A DNA stretch of 64,000 nucleotides, from assembly GCA_922989275.2 (NCBI GenBank), contig OV277866.1, positions 34,241,246 to 34,305,245 of the forward strand, given 5' to 3'. A program made the translations under genes and the position numbers. Every line of letters begins with the position of its first letter. Position 1 is the first letter of the stretch. Shown one piece after another: positions 21,899-33,900 of the stretch. The notes beneath the pieces were generated by a model. It was not told where the DNA came from, searched no databases, and saw nothing but the letters and a program-made list of their open reading frames with translations. The DNA is from Gari tellinella (taxonomy: Eukaryota > Mollusca > Bivalvia > Cardiida > Psammobiidae).

Positions 21899-22105
21899 CA
21901 GTGGAGAATCTGTTATTCGTTCCCGTTTAAACGCAAACGTACGCAAACGCAAAGCACTAAAACGTAGAAAAGAACAACTTTTGGACAATTCTGATAATTC
22001 TTGTTTATCTTGGTGGCAAACAGTTTGGAGCCCGATCAGATGCACTGCAAATAATAGTTTTAGCATAAACGCGTTTATTGGGAAAGAATAACTGATTCTC
22101 CGCTG
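21899..22105 (+). mobile_element. Type A MITE lacking one hairpin arm, 207 bp
   Basis: Both ends and TA flanks are present. After GGAGCCCGATCAG the sequence jumps to ATGCACTGCAAATAATAG. Exactly 39 bp, one arm of the palindrome, is absent. Confidence 0.85.
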
Positions 22106-22190
22106 TACCCCCTTCCGCACCTTTTAATTGCCTTCCTCTATCCCTATCTCCATTATTCTCTCCTTTATTCACCCACGCTTAGAACACGTC

Positions 22191-22637
22191 AAAGTTACAT
22201 TACAATCTTCTCTATATTATATGGATTGCAAATAGACATAACAGATACATTAATAGACAGACGCAATATTTAAACAAATACTTAGTGTTTCTGTCGTCCA
22301 GACATATCATAAATGCTTGTGATCAACCCACGCACTACTTCACTGACCTAATCCCGAGAGAACTAACACACACAGACGGGTCGGATCTTGTTCAGATGCC
22401 AACATACTTGTCGTTGGAACAAGGTCATAACTATTTGAATATGAGTTTCATACATTATATTAAATGTTTATTTAGCCATTGAACCTCTCAATTCTAATTA
22501 AAACATAGACTAGTAGACAATATGTTTAACGCAGCCAATAAATAACATAACAGAAAAGGGGTTAATACTTTTCACTTTAGCATAAATCCTATCTATATTG
22601 TGTCTTGATTTATATCTAAGTTTGATACATCACGTCA
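22191..22637. other. Intergenic
   Basis: No supported feature. Confidence 0.35.
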
Positions 22638-22641
22638 TTAA

Positions 22642-22862
22642 CTTCTTCACTGCCTTACCCCGAGTACAATAGTTATATGCAAACAGTTTGGATCCTGATC
22701 AAACGCCGCGTAACGCGGGGCCTGATCAGGACCCAAAATGTTGGACAATCATTTCAAAATGTCTTTAGTCAAAGAAGTTCTACCTAACTATTGAATTTGA
22801 GAAATGAAAGTAGACAATAATTGTATAAACTTTATGACGTAATTGCAGTGGAGGAATTGTCT
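22642..22862 (+). mobile_element. Type H MITE
   Basis: TTAA then CTTCTTCACTGCCTTACCCC, hairpin GGATCCTGATCAAACGCCGC, then a long divergent right part. The complement of the left end reappears at 36400-36419. Confidence 0.55.
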
Positions 22863-23071
22863 TCAGGACATTGAAAGGTCATTTTCTGCAATGTAGAAGA
22901 GGTTACTCTTTCCCATGTATGCGAACCTTGACGCACATACATGTACATAGCAATACCATTGAGATAATCGATTTTTTTACATATTAACCATGAACAAACT
23001 ATTATTTCCGCTAGTACAAACAGTATGACGCCAAATCAGACACATCATAACGTCCTCTCTTCTATAACATA

Positions 23072-23291
23072 CAGTGGAGAAAACGTTATTCTTTCCCAAT
23101 AAACGCGTTAACGCTAAAACTATTATTTGCAGTGAAAACATGTTGGAGCAAGATCAGACTTCAAACAGTTTGCCACCAAAAAAAATTGAATTATCATAAT
23201 TTGTCAAAAAGTTGTACTTTTCCACGTTTTAGTGGTTTTGCGTTTGCGTACGTTTGCGTTTAAACGGGAAAGAATAACAGATTCTCCACTG
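23072..23291 (-). mobile_element. Type A MITE with hairpin deletion, 220 bp
   Basis: Ends and TA intact. The centre reads GTTGGAGCAAGATCAGACTT then CAAACAGTTTGCCACC, so most of the palindrome is gone. Confidence 0.85.
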
Positions 23292-23294
23292 TAC

Positions 23295-23615
23295 AGTAGT
23301 TGATATTGTAGCGGCGAAAAAGGCTAGACATTTTTCGGAAAACGGTTGAAATAAGGTGAAGTAAAATACAGAGCTATGAATCTTATAAGACAAATGAGTA
23401 TTCACCTACAATGACAGTTGTAAATTATAAACATTCTTATGTTGCGACGGTGATTAATTCTCCGCCATTCATAAATATGCAAATGGTGGGGAGAAATGCA
23501 AGAATAACAACATCAAGACAAAATGCAAATGTGTTCTATTATGTGTCTCTTGTCACTGTAATTCATTTAAGGTACATCTTGTCAACTTCGTTGCTCTAGT
23601 ATAAACGCTCGTATA
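23295..23615. other. Intergenic
   Basis: No supported feature. Confidence 0.3.
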
Positions 23616-23622
23616 AGTAATG

Positions 23623-23981
23623 CAGCGTTCGCCCTCTACAACGACATCCAAAGGGATACAAAAAATGTGTGCGTTGTTTGGAGGGAGTCGTTCTAGAGAG
23701 GGAAATTAGCTTACATTTGCAAAGAGCTTGAATCCAGATCAGACGCCGCATAACGCGGCGTCTTATCTGGATTCAAGCTGTTTGTCACCCGTCATTAGAT
23801 CTATTTGTGGAAATGCCTATTATGTAACTTTAAAAAACAAAACAGCAGACGACAATTTAAAACAGACGATATTGCAGCCAGGAAAAGGTTGGCGATAATT
23901 ATATTGTTTAGGGAACAGCGGCAATGGTCGTTGTCAGGAGGGAACCGTTGTTTCGAGGGCCGTTGTAGAGAGGAAAAACTG
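23623..23981 (+). mobile_element. Type D MITE, 359 bp
   Basis: CAGCGTTCGCCCTCTACAAC ... GAGGAAAAACTG; hairpin GAATCCAGATCAGACGCC around GCATAACGC. A microsatellite starts directly at its right end. Confidence 0.8.
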
Positions 23982-23983
23982 TA

Positions 23984-24470
23984 GTTGTAGTAAATGTAGT
24001 GGCAGTAGTTGTATCAGTCGTAGTAGAGGTAGTAGTAGTAGTAGTTGCAGCAGCAGCAGTATTAGTGTGTTACTATACGTTGAAGTAGTACATGTACCTG
24101 CAGTAGCTGCAGTAGTTATAGCAGTAGTGCATGTATAATTAATAGAAGTAGTAAAATTAATAAGTAGTAGTAGTAGAAGAAATACTAGTAATAGCAGTAG
24201 TAGTACTAGTAGTAGTAGTGTGAGTAGAAGTAGTAGTAGTAGTAGTAGTAGAAGTAGAAATAGTAGTAGAAGTATGAGTAGAAGTAGTAGTAGTAGTAGT
24301 AGTAGAAGTAGAAGTAGTAGTAGGAGTAGGAATATGATTAGTTGTAGTCGTAGAAGAAGTAGGAATAGTAGTAGTAGTAGCAGAAGTAGTATGAGTAGTA
24401 GTAGTAGTAGTAGTAGAAGTAGTAGTAGTAGTAGTAGACTTGTACTAATAGTGTCCTTAGTATTATTATA
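23984..24470. repeat. (AGT)n microsatellite, about 490 bp
   Basis: Long AGT/GTA tract with interspersed AGA and CAG units. The open frame over it reads almost only S and R and is not a gene. Confidence 0.9.
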
Positions 24471-24550
24471 ATTTGTTTCATACTCATTGTATATTCATTT
24501 GAAAATGATATGAAGAGGAAGTCGTTATCATATTTTTGCAGAGTCTTTAA

Positions 24551-24792
24551 CTCTTTGAACCCTAGTCACGCATCTATGCGTCATTGGCAAACAGCGTACC
24601 AGTGAGGAGTACACTTGTCCTATGCAAACAATGTAGACCCTGATCAGAGGGCTCCTTAAGGAGCCCTCTGATCAGGGTCTACACTGTCTGTCATTTTGAC
24701 AAATATTGTAAACATCAACCCTAAAAGTCAAAAATCGACTTGACTAAATTGAAAATTAGAATTGTCCATTTGAGGTTTCAGGGAGGAAAGGG
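24551..24792 (+). mobile_element. Type N MITE, 242 bp, TTAA on both sides
   Basis: TTAA at 24547-24550 and 24793-24796; ends CTCTTTGAACCCTAG / GGAGGAAAGGG. Hairpin GTAGACCCTGATCAGAGGGC around TCCTTAAGGA, inside GCAAACA...CTGTCTG. It ends 66 bp before RTK exon 1. Confidence 0.8.
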
Positions 24793-24858
24793 TTAATGTA
24801 TCAACACACTTGGTTCTACAATACTCTGAGGTTTAATATTCAATGGTTTATCTTACAG

Positions 24859-24942
24859 TATGGTGTCCTTCCTGATCACTTTGACGCCGGAGGCTACTAC
24901 GAAATGGCTGAAGAATTTTGTCCAAATAAAGCATGTAAAAAC
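24859..24942 (+). CDS. RTK exon 1 of those found: N-terminal cysteine-containing segment
   Basis: The acceptor is ttatcttacag and the donor is GTAAGTAA. The 84 nt encode 28 residues beginning YGVLPDHFDAGG and ending EEFCPNKACKN, phase 0 at both ends. Two cysteines near the end pair in spacing with two at the start of the next exon, so a small disulfide-bonded module is likely. No family is recognised. It need not be the first exon of the gene: there is no methionine or signal peptide, and no convincing upstream phase-0 partner was found. A type-N MITE ends 66 bp upstream. Confidence 0.65.
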
Positions 24943-27900
24943 GTAAGTAAAATTACATTATTCCAATCGAATCACCTTGCAGATTTCAACAAACAAAAAA
25001 TGCCCTGCTTTCCTGTGCAGATTACACCTGACCTACGCATACAGTGTAGAACCTGATGAGAGTATTCATTGTTTGTCATTTTAGAATGTATTGTTCAATC
25101 AACCCTAAATAGTGAAAAGGACTACACTGAATTGGAAATTGGAATTGTTCAATAAAATGTCCATGGGTTTTTGATTAACTGTGTAGATACGATTAGAATA
25201 CACATGTATGTGTCCCTGGTATTTTAGAACCCAATAAGCCTCCGATTATACGATATGGCGACTGAACAAGGTGTATACCATTTGAAACGCCAGTGGATAG
25301 AGCCCACATGTCTGCATGCACATAACGCACTCGCTACATTGTAATCTGGACAGACACTCATAACAATGTCAGTTGTAATATAAACGGCTGTATCGGAATA
25401 TATTTAAAAGGTCAAATTTGCACCCAGAAATGCCTTTTTAGCTCACCTGAGCCAAAGGCTCAATGTGAGCTATTGGGATGGCCCTGTGTCCGGCGTCGTG
25501 CGTCGTCAGTCGTCTGTCGTCCGTCGTTGTTAACGACTGCTTCAAATGACATTTCCTCCTATACCTCTTGACATAATTTGGACGAATCCCAACCCCATAT
25601 CATGTAAATAATTGAAATAAAATATGTTTAAACTAAGTTTGTTCAAATTATGCCTTTGAGTCAAAATTGGCCCCGATCCGGGTCACGGTTTTACATAGAG
25701 TTATATAAAGTGAAATTTTCAAACGTCTTCTTCTCTGAAACTAATATGGCAAGAGCTTTGATATTCGGCATGGTGACACTTCTAGATGTCCTTTACCCTT
25801 TCTTTGTTCCAATGATTTCAGTCTGTTGCATATGTAGGTCACATGAGCTAAAAATAGATTATTTTTCAATGGAAACTTAAAAAATATTCTTGTCTAAAAC
25901 CCTACTACCCTGATCTTAGATATTTGGCACATAGCATCATCTACAGGTCCTCTATCAAGATTGTTCAAATTATGCCCCTTAGGGGAAATGACCCCGTCCT
26001 TGACATAAATCATTATCTCCATTTTGTCAGCTATTCTCAGGTGAGCGAAATATGCCCCATGGGGCTCTTGTTACTAAAGCCCTTGTACAAACGAGACATT
26101 TCTTAATGGCTGGTTAACCAGATGTTTTGACAAAATGAATGACAACCGTGCAACAAGTGCATGTTTTCTTCCTTTTTCACATCTGTATTATTTCTTTATA
26201 ATTGTTCTTTTAATTTGCAAACGATAATTTAGCGTGCTAAATTTAAAACAGCATTGTAGATGATGAATTGTTCTTTTAATTTGCAAACGATAATTTAGCG
26301 TGCTAAATGTAAAGCAGCATTGTAGATGATGAAAGTTTACAATATACAGCGCTCCCTCTCTACAACGGCCCTTCCAACAACGATTCCCTCCTTACAACGA
26401 CCCTTGTCGCTCGTCCCCAAACAAGACAATTATCTCTAACCATTTCACTGCTGCAGTAACGTCTGCTTAAAATTGTCGTCTGCTGTTTTTCTTAAAGATG
26501 CATTAGTGACATTTTGAAAGAAAAAGCTTAATGACGAGTGACAAACAGCATGAATCCAGATCAGACGCCGCGTTACGCGGCGTCTGATCTGGATTCAAGC
26601 TGTTTGCAAATATCAGCCAATTTCCCTCCCTGTAACGACTCCCTCCGAACAACGGACATACTTTTTGTCTCCCATTGGGTGTCGTTGTAGAGAGGGAACG
26701 CTGTACTGTAAAAGCCCTGTATTACGACCACTAAATTGTGTTAACCTTTAATACATTGTAGTGTTTAAGGCAGGTCACTGCTTAAATAAAAGTAAACGTA
26801 AAAGGAAGCGTCCTAACCCATTTGTGCCCAGAGGATTGGTTCCATGTTTTATATTGGATTAGTCTTTGTTATCATTGATAAAACAGTTTTGACCAACTTT
26901 CATTTTCATTTTGTTTCATATTGAAATTCCTATCAGCAAACAGTGTAGACAGGTTACTGCTTAAATAAAAGTAAACGTAAAAGGAAGCGTCCTAACCCAT
27001 TTGTGCCCAGAGGATTGGTTCCATGTTTTATATTGGATTAGTCTTTTTTATCATTGATAAAACAAAATGAGAATGAAAGTTTTGACCAGGCCTGGTCAAA
27101 ACTTTCATTCTCATTTTGTTTTATATTGAAATTCCTATCAGCAAACAGTGTAGACTCTTATCAGACGCCGCATAATGTGGCGTCTGATTAGAGTCTACAC
27201 TGTTTGCCTATGTCCCATATATGGGATCGTGTGCACAGATAGGCTAAGAAGCTCGTTTTGCTTTACACCCACATTGGTTTAAGCTGTCGCCTGTCTTTTA
27301 TGCAGTCAATTAGCCGTCTTGCTAGTGGTTTAAGTGTACTCTTTCTTCAATAGTTTTTGTTGTCTAAAAGGGATTGTATTAAAATCACAGCGTGTAAAAT
27401 TTGATGTCTGTTGACCTGATTAATACGACGAATTCACAGCCAATAATTATCTTCTAGTTTTGCTATTACTTTGCAAGAACCATGTCTAGACCGTTTCCAA
27501 TTAACAATTTCACTGTCAAACCAGACAGTGCTAGCATTTACATGTACAGTGGAGAATACATTATTATTTCCCGTTAAATCACAAACGAAACGCAAACACA
27601 AAGCACTAAAACGTAGAAAAGGACAATAATAGGACACTTCTGACAATTCAGGCTTATCTTGGTGGCAAACAATGTGGAGCCTGAATATGCATCGGGTTAC
27701 CCGGCGTCTGGTCAGGCTCCAAACTGTTTGCAAGAGAATTATTAGCTCGCCTTTTCGTAAAACAGCAGAGCTAATGTCATACCCCCGGCGTGAGCGTGAG
27801 CGTGGGTGTGAGCGTGGGCGTGAGCGTGGCCAAGGTTAAAGTTTTTTGGACAGGTTGTTTTAAAGCTTAATATTTGTACTAGGGTGCTGATATTTTGTAT

Positions 27901-30900
27901 GGAGGTTCATTTGGGGTTAAACATTGATGTTATGAAGTTTTAATTTAAAAAATAATTTTAGTTTATGTCAATTTTCAACATGTTTTGGACTTAGGTTTTT
28001 CGACTACAAATCACCAGGTTAAATTGTTTGGACGGGTTGTTTTAAAGCTTAATATATGTACTAGGGTGCTGACATTTTGTATAGTGGTTCATTTGGGTTC
28101 AAATATTGATGTTATGAAGTTGAAATTTATTTTTTTTATGCCCCCGGCATCGACAGATGCGGGAGCATATAGTAATCGTCCTGTCCGTCCGTCCTTCCGT
28201 CCGTAACCAGATTAAGTAGATTTTACCGTTTCGTCTAGCATCAACACCGCTTACTCCAATGCTTGGATACTTATACAGTTGTTGCCTTGGACCATTCCCT
28301 ATCCACCAATATCACCCAACATTGATTTTGACCTTGACCTTGACCTAATTTGGACTTAGAATATTTTGAATGGGCTATTTCTTGGTTAACTAGATTTTAC
28401 CGTTTCCTCTAGCATTAAAACTACTTACTACAATGCTTCTATACTTATACAGTTATTGCCTCGGATCATTACCAACCCACCAGTTATACCCAAGCTCATT
28501 TTGACCTTGACCTTGACTTAATATGGACTTAGAAAAGATTCAGAATATATTGTCAAGGATGCCACCGGGGGCATAAGCGTTTATCGAACGCGCCGTCTTG
28601 TTTAAAATTGTGTCAATATTTGACATGTTTTGGACTTACATGTTTACCTACTAAACACCAGGTTGAAGTTTTTTGGACGGGTTGTTTTAAATTTTAATAC
28701 TTGTGCTAGGGTGTTTAAATTTTGTATGGAGGTTTATTAGGGGTCAAACATTGATATTATGAAGTTGAAATTTAAAAATAATTTTATATTTGTCAATTTT
28801 TGACATGTTTTGGACTTAGGTGTTTTGCTACTAAACACCAGGTTAAAGTTTTTTGGACGGGTTGTTGTAAAGTTTAATATAACTAGATTTAGACTCAACA
28901 TTAATTTAATAATCTTTCTAAACTGAAAATTGATTTGCTTTCGATACAAGATGTTTTTTTAGACTTAAACTTTAAACAGGCGAGCATCAGGTGGCTTTGA
29001 CACCCATTTCTGGTTAATCTTAGCATAAACGCGTTTATTGGGAAAAACTAACGTTTTCTCCACTGTACATGTATTAACAGTTTGGATTCTTATCAGAGGC
29101 TGCGCAACGCGATGTCTGAACAGGCTCCGAACTGTTTGACACAACAAATGTGTTTTTTTCAAATAGATAGTTCTTAAAGTAAATATGAATAAAAGCCGGC
29201 AAACAAGTTTCAGCCGACGATAATATTACAATGACAATGAAAGGCTGGTTTCAGGTCATCATGACAGAAAAAACTGTTACTGTAATAAAACTGCAGAAAA
29301 ACTCTTGAATATCCTCACATTTAGTTGGCGTGTTAATATCATGTACGCCATAATTGCCCGATAAACTTATAACTATAAAACTTGTTTACTTATGATAAAT
29401 AATCTATTCGTGACAAACTATGTTAATAGTACTTTTGTCTTATTGCAACAACAGCCTCATTAGTTGACTGTTACATGTACAGTGGATAAGACGTCATTCT
29501 TTCCCGTTTAAACGCAAACGAAACGCAAACGCATTGCAGTAAAATGAAGAAAATTAAAACTTCTTGACCATTCTGAATGTTGATTTTCCATGACGGCAAA
29601 ACGTTTGGACCCTGATCAGACGCCGGGTTACCCGGCGTCTGATCTGGCTCCAAACTGTTTGGAATGGAAATAATAGATTTAGCGTAAACGCGTTTATTGG
29701 GAGAGTGGACAATACTTCATTCTTTCCAAATACACGCGTTTACGCTAAAACTATAATAACTTTGCAAACAATTGGGAAACCGATCTGCCACCGGTTAATC
29801 CGTCGTTTGATCAGGCTCTCAGATTAAAATAAATATTGGCAAATTTCGAAAAATTGAGTGCATTGCGTATGCGTTTCGTACGCGTTTCTCTGCTTTATAT
29901 ACTTCAATCTAGCTCGAGTACTGTTAAGCGACATGCAGTCGTGGCTTTATTGTTGTTATAATACCATTTGAAATCTTTCACGTAAAGGTTATATTTTGTT
30001 ATAAAAACCAAACTCAAATGAATGTCTATTTTCATTTGCAAAGTTAGAAAGATCTTATTATATCCCAATAATTGCGTTTATGTGAAAACAGTAATTTTAC
30101 TTAAAAACAAATGTAACTTTGAACATAGTTATTCTTTCCTGTTTAAACGCAAATGAAACGCAAATGGAATGCAATAAAATCTAGAAACTAACAACTTTTT
30201 GACAATTCTAAATGTTCATTTCAATCCGTGTAAAAACAGTCTGATCTGGCTCCTAACTGTTTGCATTTGAAATAATAAATTGAGCGAATACGCTTTAATT
30301 GGGAAAGAGTAACCTTTTCTACACTGTATTTGCCGCTTAAATTAATATTTCGTGATCTTTCTCATAAACTGTCAGTTTCTATCTTTCATTGAAACGTTTT
30401 GTCTGTAGTGTTTCTAAACGGGGGAATAACGTCTCATTCACTGTGTAATTAAGCATAAAAAGTTAAGTAAACCGTGTGAACCGCTTTTCATAATACCTAA
30501 ATATAAGTTGTACTGTTGTATTATTGCATTGTACACTATATATGAGCCGCGCCATGACAAAACTTGCCTTTTTGCATTGCAAACAGTGTAGTTCAAGACC
30601 AACCACCGCGTCATGGACGTGGTGGCTGGTCTTGATCTACACTGTTTGACACCCTCCAGCATCGAAAGCATTCTATGCAGCTGTATTATATACGGCATTG
30701 GGCAGGGTCTGGGATGACAAAGGTGCTCGTTCTGTACCATGTTGCAATGCATTAAGACAGGTTTTGTTATGGCACGGCTCATGTGTTTTTTTAATGTTTG
30801 TTTTGCAGTGTAAGGTGCCTTGTAATGAACAATATACCTCGTATGAAGATTGTGTATACCTGTGTGTTGTAAGTATCATCTGATCTATATATGAAACAAG

Positions 30901-33900
30901 TGTCGGTTTGAGTGTAAAACGTTTGGAACCTGATTGGACGCCTCATAATCCGGCATTTAATCAGGATCAAAATATTTGCAAATGCTCACTTCACCTCCAG
31001 GGAGTTGACCTATTCGAAACCTCAACGACCTTTGTTAATGATATATGATCGTAAATAGTGTAAAATGTAAAACATGCATATACATCATTTAAAGCGGTTC
31101 TTGCAAAACGATATATTTACGTATAATATGCACATGCTGTTTTCTTGTCCAATCATTACTATTCTATTGCTGTTTATGTTTAAGGACACTTTTCTTCCAT
31201 GTGCATTTGTGGCATGTTTGAACGAAAATCTACTATTGGCCCCAAGTTAATAAACTCTTTATTAGTTGGGTCTGAAATAGTTCCGAGCAAAAACTCAAAC
31301 CTGACCGATCAAACGATTGATAAATATTTCAGACTCAATTCAAAAGCTTTATAACCTTAGACCCTGGTCGTAATTAGAATCCTTTATTCCACCCCTTGAC
31401 AGACTAACTCCAACACATTGGTATTTGCAAACAGTATTGATACTAATCGGACACCAAAAAGTTCGATGTTTCCTCCATTAAATTCATAAACTTGATTAAA
31501 AGGAAAAACATAAGTCGGTTATATTTTTACCAGATGATGCCAGGACAGAGTAATTTTCCTTTCTTTTTCTCAGGAGAACCAAACATGTATAGAAAGTTGC
31601 AGCCTTGAAGCTAACTATGCTGTCGAGTTTGATTATCACGACAAAGGTAAATTAGTGTACGCCTTTTCTTGTTGTTGTTACGGTATCAAATTTCAGAGAG
31701 GAAAAAGGTATCAGTTTTGCTGTAAGAAAACCTAAAGGTTAACTTAGTTATATGAGGAGAATGACTTGTTTTAAAATATGTCAACAATTAATTAATTAGT
31801 TTTTGCAACAGATTTGAGCCTGCTCATACGTCAAGTATGAATCCGAATTGTTTACAAGGACACATTTAAGATAGCACAATTACGCGAAAGTACTCATTTC
31901 ATCTATACAAATATGCTTTTATTATTCGGTATTATTTTACAATTCGGTCTAATAGTTGTCACAAATTACAACAATAGGAGGTTGTAAGTCTAGAGGTGTT
32001 AATTAGGTTCCCTTTTTATTATATTTCTGACCGAATTCCTGTCCTATGTATTTATCTTCAAGGTCAATTTAGAAGTTGTAAAAGACTAAACCTGCTACGT
32101 TATTCCATCCAAGCAATCGCTTTTATGCTAAAGACAATTTTATATTGCCCAAAGTTTGGATCCAGATCAGACACTAGGTTACCCGTTGTTTGATTAAGCT
32201 CGAATTAGTTTGACACGTAATCAAAAAATATATAAAAAAAATACATAAACAAATGGTGTTTCTATATTTGTGTTCCATTGCCTTTACAAGCAAGATTTTG
32301 TTTAAAATACAATGTTAAAGATTACATGAAATTCGGCATACTGTATAACTGTTTGATTTGTTTCGTTTTGAGGAAACTAGACGCAATGCAATTGAATATA
32401 GAAAAACGACATTGTTTTGAAACAATAGAGTATCTATTGTAAATGGAGATACAAAAGCCTGCTCAGCTTATATACTGACTTTTATAAATCGTCATCCGTT
32501 TAAACATGTTATATGCTTACATTGCGCTGCTTTGTATGTCCTTGAGATTCATTTTAAGTGCAAGGACTAGCATACGTTCCGTCTTGTATGATAACGAGGG
32601 TTCTCTTTCATTGAGAGTTGTGCTGATTTGTCCTGATTCATTTTGTGATTGTTCCAATATGCAATTGGATATCTCTTATTCGAACTCGCATTTTTCTAAT
32701 TTACACTTGAAAATGGTTGAAAGAATAGCATAATGCGCCTGCTTTAAGCTATTATATGCTAGACTATAGCAACAATCTATTTAAATACATATTCATGACT
32801 GTGTATAAAGGAACTGTTTTCGTCAGAGGAGGAATAATTTAAATACGCTAAAAGGTGCTTCTATAAAAAGGGTTAAGCATATGCGCGTCTATTGCGACTG
32901 AACAACTTCACTGTATGCATGTTTCAGATTTAGTTGTACCCAAACCAGGAGTACTGTGTATGAATGTTGGAGCAAAGTGTAGACCAGGTTCTGTCAATTT
33001 ATATCTAACTTGGACAACTGCTGTGCGAACTGCGTCCAATTTGGTGGTGTTTGCTGTTGAAATGCGATCCAACGAACAAAAAGGAGATGTGCCAGGTCCA
33101 TGGACTGCTTTGGAACCCGTAAGCTAATATCACGTCGTATTAGAGAGGATAAATACTTATCCTTCCTTGTTGATCCTCAAACTGCCATATGCAAAACTAG
33201 CCAATTTTGCAAACATTTTTCATCCTAATCAGGCGCCTCGTAAAGTCGCATCTGATACAGAGACAATTTGCTCGACAGTCATTTTGATGTCTTTATATGT
33301 ACAGTATTAAATCTAACAACGGAAGACTTTTGCAAACAATAGTATTGCAACAAAAATACTGGCTGTTAAATAAAATACTATGACATGTGGGTGAAAGGAG
33401 AAGAGAGACTGAAAACCAAACGGCGTATTTGCAAACAAAAGGAAATACTCAAACAAAGTAATAATGATAGTTTTGAATTAAGATGTAAGAATTGTACGAG
33501 GGTTGTTATTTAAGTTCGTGGATTTTTTCACAAAAACTTTAGTTATCGTAGCTTAAAAATTATTCAAGCACAATTGGAAATATTGTTCTTTTACTGATAA
33601 TTAGATGTACTTTCATATCAGTACATAACGCAATGGGAAGTTAAAGGGATTTGATTAAAGGCGCCTAAGCAGACCGGGGCACGGTCGAGCAAAAAGGCGA
33701 CGTCAAAACGACGTCAAGTGTTATTTACAACAACTTATAGGTTCATTATTTTTCATGGTAACTTCCAGTGAGTTAGATACATTTCTCATGGTGCTTTATC
33801 CATCTGTCATATGTGTCTGTATACCCAAGTTCATTTAAGGTTGACACAATTCTTTGATCTGTTCACTAATCTGTTACCATAGTTAAATGTAATGAATGTT

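Larger units (their letters stand above)
21236..22190. repeat. Pyrimidine-rich tract hosting two A elements
   Basis: CTCTCTATC/TTTCTC-type low complexity at 21236-21480, 21731-21896 and 22106-22190, broken by A copies at 21485 and 21899. It resembles the tract at 3655-3925. Confidence 0.6.
27547..29065 (+). mobile_element. Type A MITE split by a 1.26-kb composite element
   Basis: The left part 27547-27748 has CAGTGGAGAATACATT and the hairpin. The right part 29014-29065 has TTAGCATAAACGCGTTTATT ... TTTTCTCCACTG with TA. The A element reads through if 27750-29013 is removed. Confidence 0.65.

Noticed and set aside
24220..24471. Serine/arginine-rich 83-residue frame resembling an SR protein
   Set aside because: It is the (AGT)n microsatellite read in one frame; no start context, domain or splice site.
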